Origin: Clostridia bacterium
GTDB taxonomy: Bacteria; Bacillota; Clostridia; Christensenellales; Pumilibacteraceae
Assembly (NCBI GenBank): GCA_017623455.1
Contig: JAGAPA010000054.1
Location: 1 to 38,446, forward strand
Direction of reading: 5' to 3'
DNA: 38,446 nucleotides
Shown: positions 1 to 7,458 of the stretch, one piece after another
How the letters are laid out: each line of letters begins with the position of its first letter
How positions within the stretch are numbered: position 1 is the first letter of the stretch
Position numbers and translations under genes: made by a program
The notes under the pieces: generated by a model
Told to the model about the DNA's origin: nothing
Seen by the model: only the letters and a program-made list of their open reading frames with translations
Database searches by the model: none

Positions 1-389
1 ATCCTGAGCTCTTCTACGCTTGCTCTTGATATTATGCGCTTGTAGTCGGGGTTGTCGTAAATACTTTCCCTTACCGTTCTGTGACAAGTGGGAAGGCGTT
101 TTTCGCTATCCGTATCGTCTACGTACTCAATTCCGTATTCACACAGTATTTTACACCAGTACGCCTCGTTGTCGTCGGGATACTGTTGTATGAGCTTTTC
201 GTACTTTTCCTTGGCAATGTCGAACTTGCTGTCAAATCTGTCGGCATTAGCCTCGGAAAAAAGTTTTGCCTTGAGCGGATCTTCTGCCTTGGGCAACGTT
301 TGCTCAAGACCGCAAAAGTCGCAAACGACGGTCGTTTTGCCATTTACGTTTTCAAGCGGTGTTCCGCAACTTTTACAGTTAAACTCCAT
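1..389 (-). CDS. Zinc-ribbon protein, 3' part cut by window edge
   Basis: Start codon is the ATG at 389-387, preceded by a purine-rich SD (GGAAAG); 129 codons are visible before the left edge. The product begins MEFNCKSCGTPLENV and has two CxxC knuckles (CKSC, CDFC) within the first 30 residues, a rubredoxin-like zinc ribbon. A TPR-like helical stretch follows (FDIAKEKYEKLIQQYPDDNE). Zinc ribbon plus TPR proteins are common and poorly characterised in clostridia; no specific function can be given. The gene at 18258-19643 also starts with a zinc ribbon but continues into leucine-rich repeats, so the two are not obviously paralogues. Confidence 0.75.
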   Translation of the reverse strand, partial: MEFNCKSCGTPLENVNGKTTVVCDFCGLEQTLPKAEDPLKAKLFSEANADRFDSKFDIAKEKYEKLIQQYPDDNEAYWCKILCEYGIEYVDDTDSEKRLPTCHRTVRESIYDNPDYKRIISRASVEELR

Positions 390-668
390 AATTTCTTTCC
401 TTTGTTTTTCACTATGTTTTTTGCTTTACATGTATTTATACATATAGAATACTACACTTGCCCTGTTTTGTCAATTGAAAACGGTTATATATGTTTTTTT
501 ATGCATAAAAAAGCGTGATTTATCCTAACGGACTATTCACGCTAAACAACGATTGATTTAAGGAGGAATGACGTTACGATAGGTAATTCGTAAATACAAC
601 GTAACGTTGGATTTTATTGGAATAAATAAATTTATTGACTCAAACTTAAGCTTAGGGTTTTAACTTTT
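390..668. other. Intergenic, AT-rich, no gene seen
   Basis: Holds the terminator of the HAD gene (512-543), a loose inverted repeat ACGTTAC/GTAACGT (571-577, 601-607) and an AT-rich tract. A good SD at 561-567 is followed by a four-codon ORF only (ATG ACG TTA CGA TAG), which is not called. Confidence 0.5.
512..543 (-). terminator. Intrinsic terminator of HAD gene
   Basis: AGCGTGA and TCACGCT arms around an 18-nt loop; on the minus strand the second arm runs into TTTTTT. It lies about 125 nt beyond the HAD stop codon. Confidence 0.6.
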
Positions 669-1373
669 TTATAAAAGATACGCCAGCTTCTCTGCTACCG
701 TTGTATAATCGAGGATCTCCACGTAATTAAGACCGCCGTCTTTTACGTGGCTGTCGCCTCCGCCCACGCCGAAATCGTCGCCGACGTATAAAATTTCGTC
801 CTTACTGTAGCCGTTCTCTTTTGCGTAATCCATAATTGCATCGTACTTGTTAAAGCGTTTTGCGGAAAAGTCGAAAGAAGAAGAACCGCCTATGTATACG
901 GTAAAGTCTTTGAAAATCTCCAAAACTTCAGGATATAAAACTTTACGCTTTGCTCTGTCGGGGTCGAATGCTATTTTGTCATTTACGTCTGCTTTCGTGC
1001 CTAAAAGCGGAAAGGTTACCATACCCGTTGCGTGAAATTCTACGCCCTCGCCCTTAAACTCGGTGTAACCGTACTTTTTTCTGAGATATTCTATCTTTTC
1101 GATAAAAAACTGCTTGTCGGGCATTTCTACGATCTGTTTTACTACGGTAAACTTTCCGTCGATTATCTTAGCCTCCGCCATGCCGTAATTGCCGATAATA
1201 TCAATAGGATAGCCGTTCATTTGCTTGTAAATTCTATCAGGCGCACCGGCTCCTACCATAATAAGCTTGTACTTTTTTGAGAGGTTATCCAAAAGTTCTT
1301 TGCTCTTTTGTGAAAGTGGCGAGCGGTGCTGAGTGAGCGTTCCGTCCAAATCAAAGCAGATAAGTTTTAACAT
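669..1373 (-). CDS. HAD-IIB phosphatase, eukaryotic phosphomannomutase type
   Basis: 234 residues starting MLKLICFDLDGTLT; this ATG is chosen over an in-frame upstream start at 1460 because an SD (AAAGGATGG) and a sigma-A promoter sit just before it, and because the HAD motif should lie at the N-terminus. Motif I is DLDGT (D8, D10), with D8 the expected nucleophile. The C-terminal acidic motif reads YVGDDFGVGGGDSH and resembles the GD..PGGND signature of alpha-PMM proteins (PF03332 family). Family knowledge: such proteins are phosphomannomutases or sugar-phosphate phosphatases. Divergent from the GDPD gene with a shared 180-bp promoter region. Mutase versus phosphatase activity cannot be decided from sequence. 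Confidence 0.8.
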   Translation of the reverse strand: MLKLICFDLDGTLTQHRSPLSQKSKELLDNLSKKYKLIMVGAGAPDRIYKQMNGYPIDIIGNYGMAEAKIIDGKFTVVKQIVEMPDKQFFIEKIEYLRKKYGYTEFKGEGVEFHATGMVTFPLLGTKADVNDKIAFDPDRAKRKVLYPEVLEIFKDFTVYIGGSSSFDFSAKRFNKYDAIMDYAKENGYSKDEILYVGDDFGVGGGDSHVKDGGLNYVEILDYTTVAEKLAYLL

Positions 1374-1400
1374 AATTCTTCCATCCTTTCGTTTTTTTTC

Positions 1401-1429
1401 AGTATACACCAATAATCTGAAAAACGCAA
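1401..1429 (-). promoter_or_regulatory. Sigma-A promoter of HAD gene
   Basis: Minus strand: -35 TTGCGT (1429-1424), 17-nt spacer, -10 TATACT (1406-1401), followed by a short leader to the ATG at 1373. Confidence 0.65.
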
Positions 1430-1453
1430 GGAATGAGTAAAAATTTTTAATAA

Positions 1454-1470
1454 TGAGCAAAATATGCTCA
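1454..1470. promoter_or_regulatory. 17-bp inverted repeat between divergent promoters
   Basis: TGAGCA and TGCTCA arms separated by AAATA. It lies 16 bp before the GDPD -35 box and 25 bp before the HAD -35 box, where a shared operator would be expected. No regulator is encoded next to it; the role is inferred. Confidence 0.4.
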
Positions 1471-1485
1471 ATTTTGCATATTTAA

Positions 1486-1514
1486 TTGACACACAACTAT
1501 TAAAAGAGTATAAT
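1486..1514 (+). promoter_or_regulatory. Consensus sigma-A promoter of GDPD gene
   Basis: TTGACA (1486-1491), 17-nt spacer, TATAAT (1509-1514): a perfect consensus pair, with SD AAGGAGA at 1538-1544. Confidence 0.85.
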
Positions 1515-1552
1515 AGTACGCAAGATAATTTCTTTTTAAGGAGATAAAAAGC

Positions 1553-2314
1553 ATGCTTTCTACGATTAAATTTGACAAAAAGAACGTAAAAATGATTGCT
1601 CATAGAGGACTTTCGAGCTTTGAAACCGAAAACACGGTTGCGGCGTTTATTGCGGCGGGTAATCATTCTTACTACGGCATTGAAACGGACGTTCACAAGA
1701 CAAAAGACGGAAAGTTTATTATCACGCACGACGACAATATGAAAAGAATTTCGGGCGACGATTTAGTCGTTGAGGAAACCGACTACGAAACCTTGAGAAA
1801 CTGCAAGTTATACGCGGTTAAAGCAGGCGTTCAGGACGGAGACGCTACAGTTTTATCTAACGAAAAACGCGCTGACCTTATTCCTCCATCGCTTTGTGAA
1901 TATATTGGCGTTTGCAAAAAGTATTCTAAAGTTGCGGTGCTCGAAATCAAAAACATGATGGAAAGAGCGGACGTTGAGCAGATTATTGATATAATCGGAG
2001 AAATGGATTATTTGGATAAAACGATTTTTATTTCGTTTAGCATAGAAAACCTTATTTACGTTAAGGAGAAAAATTCGGATCTGACTTGTCAGTTCCTTAC
2101 CTACAAACAAGAAGAATTAGATGAAAAGATGCCCACTATTGTAAAGTATAAAATGGACTTGGATCTTTTTTATGGTTTGATTACTGAAGAACTCGTAAAG
2201 CAAACCCACGCGCGTGGCGCAAAAATCAATTCTTGGACACCCGGTAATCCTAAAGAGGGCGAACGCCTTGCGTCCATTGGTGTTGACTACATCACCTCTA
2301 ACTTTTTGGAGTAA
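1553..2314 (+). CDS. Glycerophosphodiester phosphodiesterase family protein
   Basis: 253 residues, PF03009-type TIM barrel. It hydrolyses glycerophosphodiesters to sn-glycerol-3-phosphate and an alcohol in known family members. Visible catalytic and metal residues are HRG (H17), ETD (E44, D46) and THDD (H59), the standard GDPD set; the C-terminal part ends in INSWTPG and VDYITSNF, as the last barrel strands usually do. No signal peptide or membrane segment, so probably cytoplasmic. A consensus promoter and strong SD suggest good expression. Transcribed alone; convergent with the MBL-fold gene across a shared bidirectional terminator. Confidence 0.9.
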   Translation: MLSTIKFDKKNVKMIAHRGLSSFETENTVAAFIAAGNHSYYGIETDVHKTKDGKFIITHDDNMKRISGDDLVVEETDYETLRNCKLYAVKAGVQDGDATVLSNEKRADLIPPSLCEYIGVCKKYSKVAVLEIKNMMERADVEQIIDIIGEMDYLDKTIFISFSIENLIYVKEKNSDLTCQFLTYKQEELDEKMPTIVKYKMDLDLFYGLITEELVKQTHARGAKINSWTPGNPKEGERLASIGVDYITSNFLE

Positions 2315-2344
2315 CATCACAATAGCAAAAACCACCTTATTAAC

Positions 2345-2374
2345 AAAAAACTGCGATACGTATCGCAGTTTTTT
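2345..2374. terminator. Bidirectional intrinsic terminator
   Basis: Perfect 30-bp palindrome: CTGCGATAC/GTATCGCAG core flanked by six A and six T. Serves the convergent GDPD (+) and MBL (-) genes. Confidence 0.9.
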
Positions 2375-2381
2375 GGTCTTT

Positions 2382-3059
2382 TTAGAGTGTGTAAGAAGTA
2401 AATTCTTCTGCTTCGATAAGTCCTTCATACTTTGTTGGATCACCTGCGTTTTGAGCGGGAGCATGAGAACAAAGCACTGTTGCTCCACTTATTTTGTGGA
2501 TATTGGATGCTTCAAGTACGGTCATATGTGGATTTTTAACGTCCTCTTTCTGCATTGCGTCGGCAAGCACTAAACCTGCGCCTTTACAAAACTCAACAAG
2601 CTCTTCCGTATACACGGTATCGCCCGTATACACAAAAGTTTTGTCGTCCGATTTGATTTTTAGCGAATACGACGTAAAGGGGTGAATGCCTTTGCAGAAA
2701 GAGAAAGACAGGTCGCCGATAGAAAACTCGGTGTTTTCGTTGTAGTATTCGATATCAAACGCGTCCGTATTAATAATAGCCGCAGCAAGGTCACCGTCTT
2801 TTGTATCGGGCATATATAACTTTATAGGCTTTTTTATTCGATATGACAAAACCAAAAGATCGGATGCGTGATCAAAATGAGTATGCGAAAGAATTATAGC
2901 GTCTAAGTTTTCGGGCGCAATATATTCGTCTATTCTGCCGTTTATTCCACAGCCGTAGTCAAGCATAATATTGACTTTGCCGTGCTGAAAAAGATATCCG
3001 CTTGTTGCTCCGCCCTCTTTGGGGAACGGACCGTATTTTCCAAGTACTGTAACTTTCAT
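2382..3059 (-). CDS. MBL-fold metallo-hydrolase (YhfI / RNase Z-like)
   Basis: 225 residues starting MKVTVLGKYGPFP; the ATG at 3059 has an AGGAG SD and begins at the first beta strand, so the longer AT-rich in-frame extension to 3155, which runs through the 6S promoter, is rejected. Zinc ligands are the HxHxDH motif (SHTHFDHASD), a His in GIHPFTSYS, an Asp in TGDTVY and a His in LCSHAP. This is the layout of small cytoplasmic RNase Z/BN-like hydrolases such as B. subtilis YhfI; the substrate is not known. Divergent from the 6S RNA gene. Confidence 0.85.
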   Translation of the reverse strand: MKVTVLGKYGPFPKEGGATSGYLFQHGKVNIMLDYGCGINGRIDEYIAPENLDAIILSHTHFDHASDLLVLSYRIKKPIKLYMPDTKDGDLAAAIINTDAFDIEYYNENTEFSIGDLSFSFCKGIHPFTSYSLKIKSDDKTFVYTGDTVYTEELVEFCKGAGLVLADAMQKEDVKNPHMTVLEASNIHKISGATVLCSHAPAQNAGDPTKYEGLIEAEEFTSYTL

Positions 3060-3116
3060 TTTATTCTCCTGATAATTCCCATAAAAAAAATTTATGAAAA
3101 AATTTTTAAAAAGGTA

Positions 3117-3145
3117 TTGAAATTTTTTAAAAAGTGTATTATAAT
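3117..3145 (+). promoter_or_regulatory. Sigma-A promoter of 6S RNA
   Basis: TTGAAA (3117-3122), 17-nt spacer, TATAAT (3140-3145), placing the start near 3150-3153, exactly where the closing stem of the RNA begins. Confidence 0.8.
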
Positions 3146-3149
3146 ATAT

Positions 3150-3355
3150 ATACAAAGGTTGCCTGCGATGTTCGAGTGGCGCATTAATTATAACCGCAAT
3201 TATAATAAGGGATTACTTGTACGCACAAGATATGTCATGCCTAATCTCGCTTTTGCGACATCAGATGGAAGACAGAATATTGTGGTCGGTTCGCCCACCT
3301 GCTTCGGCGGGTTTATAATCTGCGTGAGACGGCATTGCGGGGTATATTTGTATTT
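3150..3355 (+). ncRNA. ssrS: 6S RNA
   Basis: About 205 nt without a sensible ORF between a strong promoter and a terminator. The ends pair: ATACAAA (3150-3156) with TTTGTAT (3347-3353), and CCTGCGATG (3162-3170) with CATTGCGGG (3333-3341). The 5' arm CTGCGATGTTCG and the 3' arm CTGCGTGAGACGGCATTGCGG resemble the conserved GAUGUUCG and CUGCGGCGGCAUCUCG segments of E. coli 6S RNA. A long, poorly paired A/T-rich stretch follows the 5' arm, as expected for the open central bubble that mimics a promoter and sequesters sigma-A RNA polymerase in stationary phase. The call rests on these motifs and the pairing of the ends; it needs a covariance-model search. Confidence 0.8.
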
Positions 3356-3357
3356 AT

Positions 3358-3388
3358 AAAGGGCTTTCGGTTTTTCCGATTGCCCTTT
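3358..3388 (+). terminator. Terminator of 6S RNA
   Basis: AAAGGGC (3358-3364) pairs with GCCCTTT (3382-3388), with an inner TCGG/CCGA stem; followed by T-rich ATTATTTTGTTG. The right part (3365-3391) is duplicated at 3820-3846. Confidence 0.75.
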
Positions 3389-3399
3389 ATTATTTTGTT

Positions 3400-3860
3400 G
3401 TTGGAATAAGTTTAGATTAAAAATCTAATGGTTGTTGATTGAGATTGCCGCGTCGCTACGCTCCTCGCAATGACATATATTGTTTGATACGTTAAAGGAC
3501 AAAATTGGGAGTGCGCCTTCGCACCGTCACGCTTGCTCGCAATGACAGGCGAATTTTTTATCCAATCCTTCCGTCGACTACGTCGCCACCTTCCTTTGCA
3601 AGGACGGCTTTATGAGGATGATTAGTGGAAGATTTAGTGAGATTGCTTCGCTATCGCTCGCAATGACGTCGAGAGGAAAAACTCGCGGTAGTTGTACCTC
3701 GTTTAGTCATACGGGCGATTCGTGAATCGCCCCTACAAATAGAGTAACTAACAACTGTTGATTGTTCGATTTGCTAAAGGACAAAAATCGGGAGTGCGCC
3801 TTCGCACCGTCACGTTTCCTTTCGGTTTTACCGATTGCCCTTTATTGTTTTTTTATTGGG
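3400..3860. repeat. Repeat cluster 1 (mosaic palindromic modules)
   Basis: No gene. Modules in order: a GATTGCCGCGTCGCTACG..CGCAATGACA unit (3443-3475); linker TTTGATACGTTAAAGGACAA (about 3483-3502) followed by GTGCGCCTTCGCAC (about 3512-3525); a 50-bp unit starting CCAATCCTTCCGTCGAC (3562-3611); a shorter GATTGC..CAATGAC unit (3641-3667); the palindrome GGGCGATTCGTGAATCGCCC (3713-3732); a second linker plus GTGCGCCTTCGCAC; and a 27-bp copy of the 6S terminator (3820-3846). All but the last recur in the clusters at 12302-12796, 14922-15720 and 37975-38446. Confidence 0.85.
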
Positions 3861-5561
3861 TTAAACGTCGCGCTTAGCGAGGATTGCGATGTCGGAAATC
3901 TTGATAGTTTCGTTATCGTTGTCGTATTTACTCGATACAGTTATCTCGATTTTGGTAACTTCGAGCTCTTCGGTTACTGCTATTGCACTACCACCCTGAC
4001 GCATAAACTGCTTCTCTCTGCACACGTTCGCCTCGTCGCAAAGCACGTTTTCTACGCATACTTGCTCTCCGGACGAAAGCGTGTAGACAATCTTGTCTAC
4101 CTTATCGAAAGCATACTTATAGTCGGCGCTGTTGTATACCATAACCGCCTTAACCTTTTGTGCCTTATCAAAAGCAAGCTCAATCTGTGCCGTTTTGTCA
4201 AACTCGGCTTCCTTGTGCCAATCGAACGGCTGAGTGGTAAACAAATCGTCGTTAAGATGCTTTTCTCCGCTAACCGCGTTGCTTACAATCTTAGCGTTCA
4301 TTGCCTTGTTAAGATAGGTTGCGGTAACTCTTGCAACGGGCTGAAGCGAGGTTGTAGGACCGTTACCCATCAAAATATCATAGCCAAGTTCTTCGTTGTA
4401 AACAAAATGCATTTTGTCCACGGCAAGAACTCTGCCCTTAAATCCACCGCCCGGAACGTAAGGTTCTACAGGGTCTTTATGCGCGTGATATACCGCAATA
4501 ATTTCTCCGTCCGCGTATGCAAAGTTATGGTGTCCCGTACCTGCAATATAATCGTTTGTGGAATTAATGCCAAGCGAGGGGTTGCCAACTTCTCTTGCTA
4601 CCTTGTTAAAAGGTCCTAAGGGGTTGTCGGAAACTGCCTGCATAATGGAGTATTCTCTGCTACCGTAGCCAAACGGCGAATACGTAAGGTAATACTTACC
4701 GTTGTGATACGTCATAAACGGTCCTTCGTTTACTCCGCCCTCTCTAATCTCTTCCTCGCCCTTTTCAGCGTCTAACTCTCCGGCTTTTCCGATAACCTGT
4801 TTTACGGACGCATGGGTAAGCTTTGTAAGTGTGGAATAGTCGGGGGTTACGATGTCTTTCATCTTCATTCCGTACACGCAAATACCCTTGTGGTACTTAT
4901 CGCAATGCTTTGCAAAATAGATATAAAGACTGCCGTCGGGCGCCCAGAAGGGACTTACGTCGATAGCCGACCAAGTATGCCCGATATTAAGCTTTTTCTC
5001 AAAATTGATAGTGGGATTAAAGCGCGAAAGAACGTCGCCGTTAAGATTCACACCGCCCGGCATATCCTTGCTGTCCACCATAACGAACGGACCTGCAGGG
5101 GTATCGGAAACTGCGATGGAAAGATACAGTCCGCTCCACATATCCTCTTCGTTTGCGGTGTACTCCGTATTTTCACCTGCAAGCTTGGAGCCTGCGGAAT
5201 AGAAAATATAGAACTTCTTGTCTGCAGGGTTGTAGGTAACCTCGGGCGCCCAGAAAAATCTGTAAGCCCACGCGTCGTCTTCTACCTTAAGACATCCGCC
5301 GTTTTGAGCTTGTCCGATAACCTCCCACGTAGAAAGGTCTTTACTGCGATAGCATTTATATGCCGAAATCTTGTCGCCAACCTCTTCTTTATTGTGAATT
5401 TCACCGGTAAGGTAGATATAGAAATATCCGCCCCACTCTTCGTTCATTTCCTTACTTACCCACAACGCGCCGGGGTCTGCGCAGTTGATAGAATAGTCGT
5501 TCTTATAAAAAAGCGACTTATCGTAACTTTCGATACAATTATCAAAATTAATAGCTTTCAT
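3861..5561 (-). CDS. GH43-like glycosidase, cytoplasmic
   Basis: 566 residues. The first 330 match the five-bladed propeller of glycoside hydrolase family 43 and relatives: base Asp in CADPGALW (D29), pKa-modulating Asp in SAIDVSPFWAPDG (D201) and acid Glu in VNEGPF (E279), plus propeller strand motifs FFWAPEV and YYLTYSPFG. The C-terminal 170 residues (about 395-566) look like a beta-sandwich ending ETIKISDIAILAK, possibly F5/8-type or CBM-like. There is no signal peptide, so it should act on imported oligosaccharides. GH43 members cleave arabinose, xylose or galactose linkages; the specificity here is not readable. Monocistronic, SD AAGGAGG. No terminator was seen behind it; repeat cluster 1 starts there. 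Confidence 0.85.
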   Translation of the reverse strand: MKAINFDNCIESYDKSLFYKNDYSINCADPGALWVSKEMNEEWGGYFYIYLTGEIHNKEEVGDKISAYKCYRSKDLSTWEVIGQAQNGGCLKVEDDAWAYRFFWAPEVTYNPADKKFYIFYSAGSKLAGENTEYTANEEDMWSGLYLSIAVSDTPAGPFVMVDSKDMPGGVNLNGDVLSRFNPTINFEKKLNIGHTWSAIDVSPFWAPDGSLYIYFAKHCDKYHKGICVYGMKMKDIVTPDYSTLTKLTHASVKQVIGKAGELDAEKGEEEIREGGVNEGPFMTYHNGKYYLTYSPFGYGSREYSIMQAVSDNPLGPFNKVAREVGNPSLGINSTNDYIAGTGHHNFAYADGEIIAVYHAHKDPVEPYVPGGGFKGRVLAVDKMHFVYNEELGYDILMGNGPTTSLQPVARVTATYLNKAMNAKIVSNAVSGEKHLNDDLFTTQPFDWHKEAEFDKTAQIELAFDKAQKVKAVMVYNSADYKYAFDKVDKIVYTLSSGEQVCVENVLCDEANVCREKQFMRQGGSAIAVTEELEVTKIEITVSSKYDNDNETIKISDIAILAKRDV

Positions 5562-5684
5562 GATTTTCCTCCTTGATTACTCTGTTAAAAACTATTACTT
5601 TTTTGAATTTAGGTATGACACAATAAACGGTTGATTAGCATTCTCATATTTAACGCGTGTTTGGTCAAAGCCTAACTATTTGAT

Positions 5685-5713
5685 ATTATACCATAACTAA
5701 ACAGCTTTCGCAA
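5685..5713 (-). promoter_or_regulatory. Promoter of GH43 gene
   Basis: Minus strand: TTGCGA (5713-5708), 17-nt spacer ending TGG (extended -10), TATAAT (5690-5685). It gives a leader of about 115 nt with no recognised riboswitch. Confidence 0.65.
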
Positions 5714-5726
5714 TAGTTTTTTAAAG

Positions 5727-5757
5727 AAAAAATTGCTTTTATGCAAAGCAATTTTTT
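5727..5757 (-). terminator. Terminator of nadE-epimerase-mutase operon
   Basis: AAATTGCTTT/AAAGCAATTT stem around TATGC, with A and T tracts on both sides; about 37 nt beyond the phosphohexomutase stop. Confidence 0.85.
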
Positions 5758-5793
5758 TCTTGGTAAGGTAAATTTATATAATCTCTTGCAGTT

Positions 5794-7458
5794 TTATTTT
5801 TTTTCAAACAATACGTGAAGCTCGTCAATAATTCGAGCAATCTGTTTTTCGTTTTCTTCTTTGGTTTTACAAGCCGTTATGTACATCTTGATAAGAGGCT
5901 CGGTTCCCGACGGACGGATAATAACCTGCGATCCGTCTTCCATAAGGAAGGAAAGAACGTTGGACTTGGGCAAATCATACTTTTCCTGAGTGAGGTAGTC
6001 GGTAAACTCAACAACCGCGTTTCCGGCAAAAGAAGTGGGCTTGTTATCTCTGATTTTTGTAAGCAATCTCTTCATTGTTACACTGCCCTCTGCTCCTGCA
6101 AACTCAAAGGAAATAGTTTTGTGAGAATATAAACCGTATTTTGCATATATCTCGTTAATTCTATCAATAAGCGTCTTGCCCTGCTTTTTGTAGTATGCAG
6201 TCATCTCCGCAACAAGCATAGACGTTACTACGGCGTCCTTATCTCTTACGTACGTTCCGCTAAGATAACCGTAGCTCTCTTCAAAGCCAAGCACGTATCT
6301 GCTTTCTTCGTTTTTCTTTTCAAGCTTTGCAATAACGTCACCGATATACTTAAAGCCCGTAAGAACGTTATAAACTTCCGCGTTATACTCGGACGCAATC
6401 TTGTTGAGAAGGTTGGTTGTAACAATGGTTTTTACAAGCACGGGAACTGCAGGGAGATTGCCGTTTTCCTGCTTTTTCTTAAGGATAAAGTCAGCAAGAA
6501 GCACACCCATTTCGTTGCCCGAAACAAGCTTATATTCGCCACCGTGTAAAACTGCCGTTCCTATTCTGTCTGCGTCGGGATCGGTTCCGATAACGATATC
6601 AGATTTTACACTCTTTGCCTTTTCAATTCCAAGCTTTAATGCGTCAGCCTTTTCGGGGTTGGGGTAAGAACAGGTCAAAAATCTTCCGTCGGGATAGCAC
6701 TGCTCGTCAACGTAAGAAATATCCGTTACTCCCACTCTTTTCAAGATTTCAGGCACAAGCTTATAACCTGTTCCGTTAAGCGCGGTATACGTTACGCTTA
6801 CGCCTTCCGCATCTCCTACCGACTGCTTTTTAACCTCGGTAAGATAGTCCTCGATAACCTGATCGTCGATATACTTTGCAACACCTTTTGCGATATACGT
6901 ATCTAAGTTTTCGGTACAAACGTCAAACCCGTCCACTACTGCAAAATAGCCCGTAACTTCCATTGAAGCGCTGTCAGTAAGCTGGCATCCGTCCGCGCCG
7001 TACACCTTGTAACCGTTGTATTTTGCAGGATTGTGCGAAGCCGTTATCATAACGCCGATATCCGCTTTGTGGTATCTTGTCATATAGGAAAGGAAGGGGG
7101 TGGGCATAAGTTCTTTGGACATATAAACGGTGATGCCGTTTGCAGAGAACACTTCCGCAACGGTCTTTAGGAAAAGATCGGAATTAATTCGGCAATCACA
7201 GCTTACTGCGGCAGTCTTCATACCGTAGTTTTTCATATAGTCCGCAACGCCTTGGGTTGCTTTTCTTATGGTGTAAATATTAAGGCAGTTTGAGCCTGCT
7301 CCTATCTCTCCGCGAAGTCCTGCGGTACCAAACTCAAGATCCTTGTAAAAAGCATTGGTCTTTGCGGTTTCGTCCGTATCCATTGCCTTAAGCTGAGAAA
7401 GGATAGTTTCGTCTGTTGCTCTTTTGAGCCATAATTCGTACTTTTGCTGAACGGTCAT
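5794..7458 (-). CDS. Phospho-sugar mutase (phosphoglucomutase/phosphomannomutase)
   Basis: 554 residues, alpha-D-phosphohexomutase family, PgcA-like length. Catalytic phosphoserine loop TASHNP (VMITASHNPAKYNGYK), metal loop DPDADRIG, sugar loop GFEESYGYLSG and phosphate loop RPSGTEPLIKMY are all intact and in the right order. It interconverts hexose 1- and 6-phosphates, probably glucose. Last gene of a three-gene operon: its ATG overlaps the TAA of the epimerase gene in TAATG, with SD AGGAG inside that gene, so translation is probably coupled. Together with pgi (15794-17182) it links glycogen or UDP-glucose metabolism with glycolysis. Confidence 0.92.
   Translation of the reverse strand: MTVQQKYELWLKRATDETILSQLKAMDTDETAKTNAFYKDLEFGTAGLRGEIGAGSNCLNIYTIRKATQGVADYMKNYGMKTAAVSCDCRINSDLFLKTVAEVFSANGITVYMSKELMPTPFLSYMTRYHKADIGVMITASHNPAKYNGYKVYGADGCQLTDSASMEVTGYFAVVDGFDVCTENLDTYIAKGVAKYIDDQVIEDYLTEVKKQSVGDAEGVSVTYTALNGTGYKLVPEILKRVGVTDISYVDEQCYPDGRFLTCSYPNPEKADALKLGIEKAKSVKSDIVIGTDPDADRIGTAVLHGGEYKLVSGNEMGVLLADFILKKKQENGNLPAVPVLVKTIVTTNLLNKIASEYNAEVYNVLTGFKYIGDVIAKLEKKNEESRYVLGFEESYGYLSGTYVRDKDAVVTSMLVAEMTAYYKKQGKTLIDRINEIYAKYGLYSHKTISFEFAGAEGSVTMKRLLTKIRDNKPTSFAGNAVVEFTDYLTQEKYDLPKSNVLSFLMEDGSQVIIRPSGTEPLIKMYITACKTKEENEKQIARIIDELHVLFEKK

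Noticed and set aside
561-583. SD plus four-codon ORF as a leader peptide
   Set aside because: No downstream gene on that strand for it to regulate; likely chance. A similar five-codon ORF at 19874-19891 is rejected too.
3762-4619. 285-codon ORF on the plus strand opposite the GH43 gene
   Set aside because: Antisense shadow; no SD, no recognisable domain, while the minus strand shows intact GH43 motifs.
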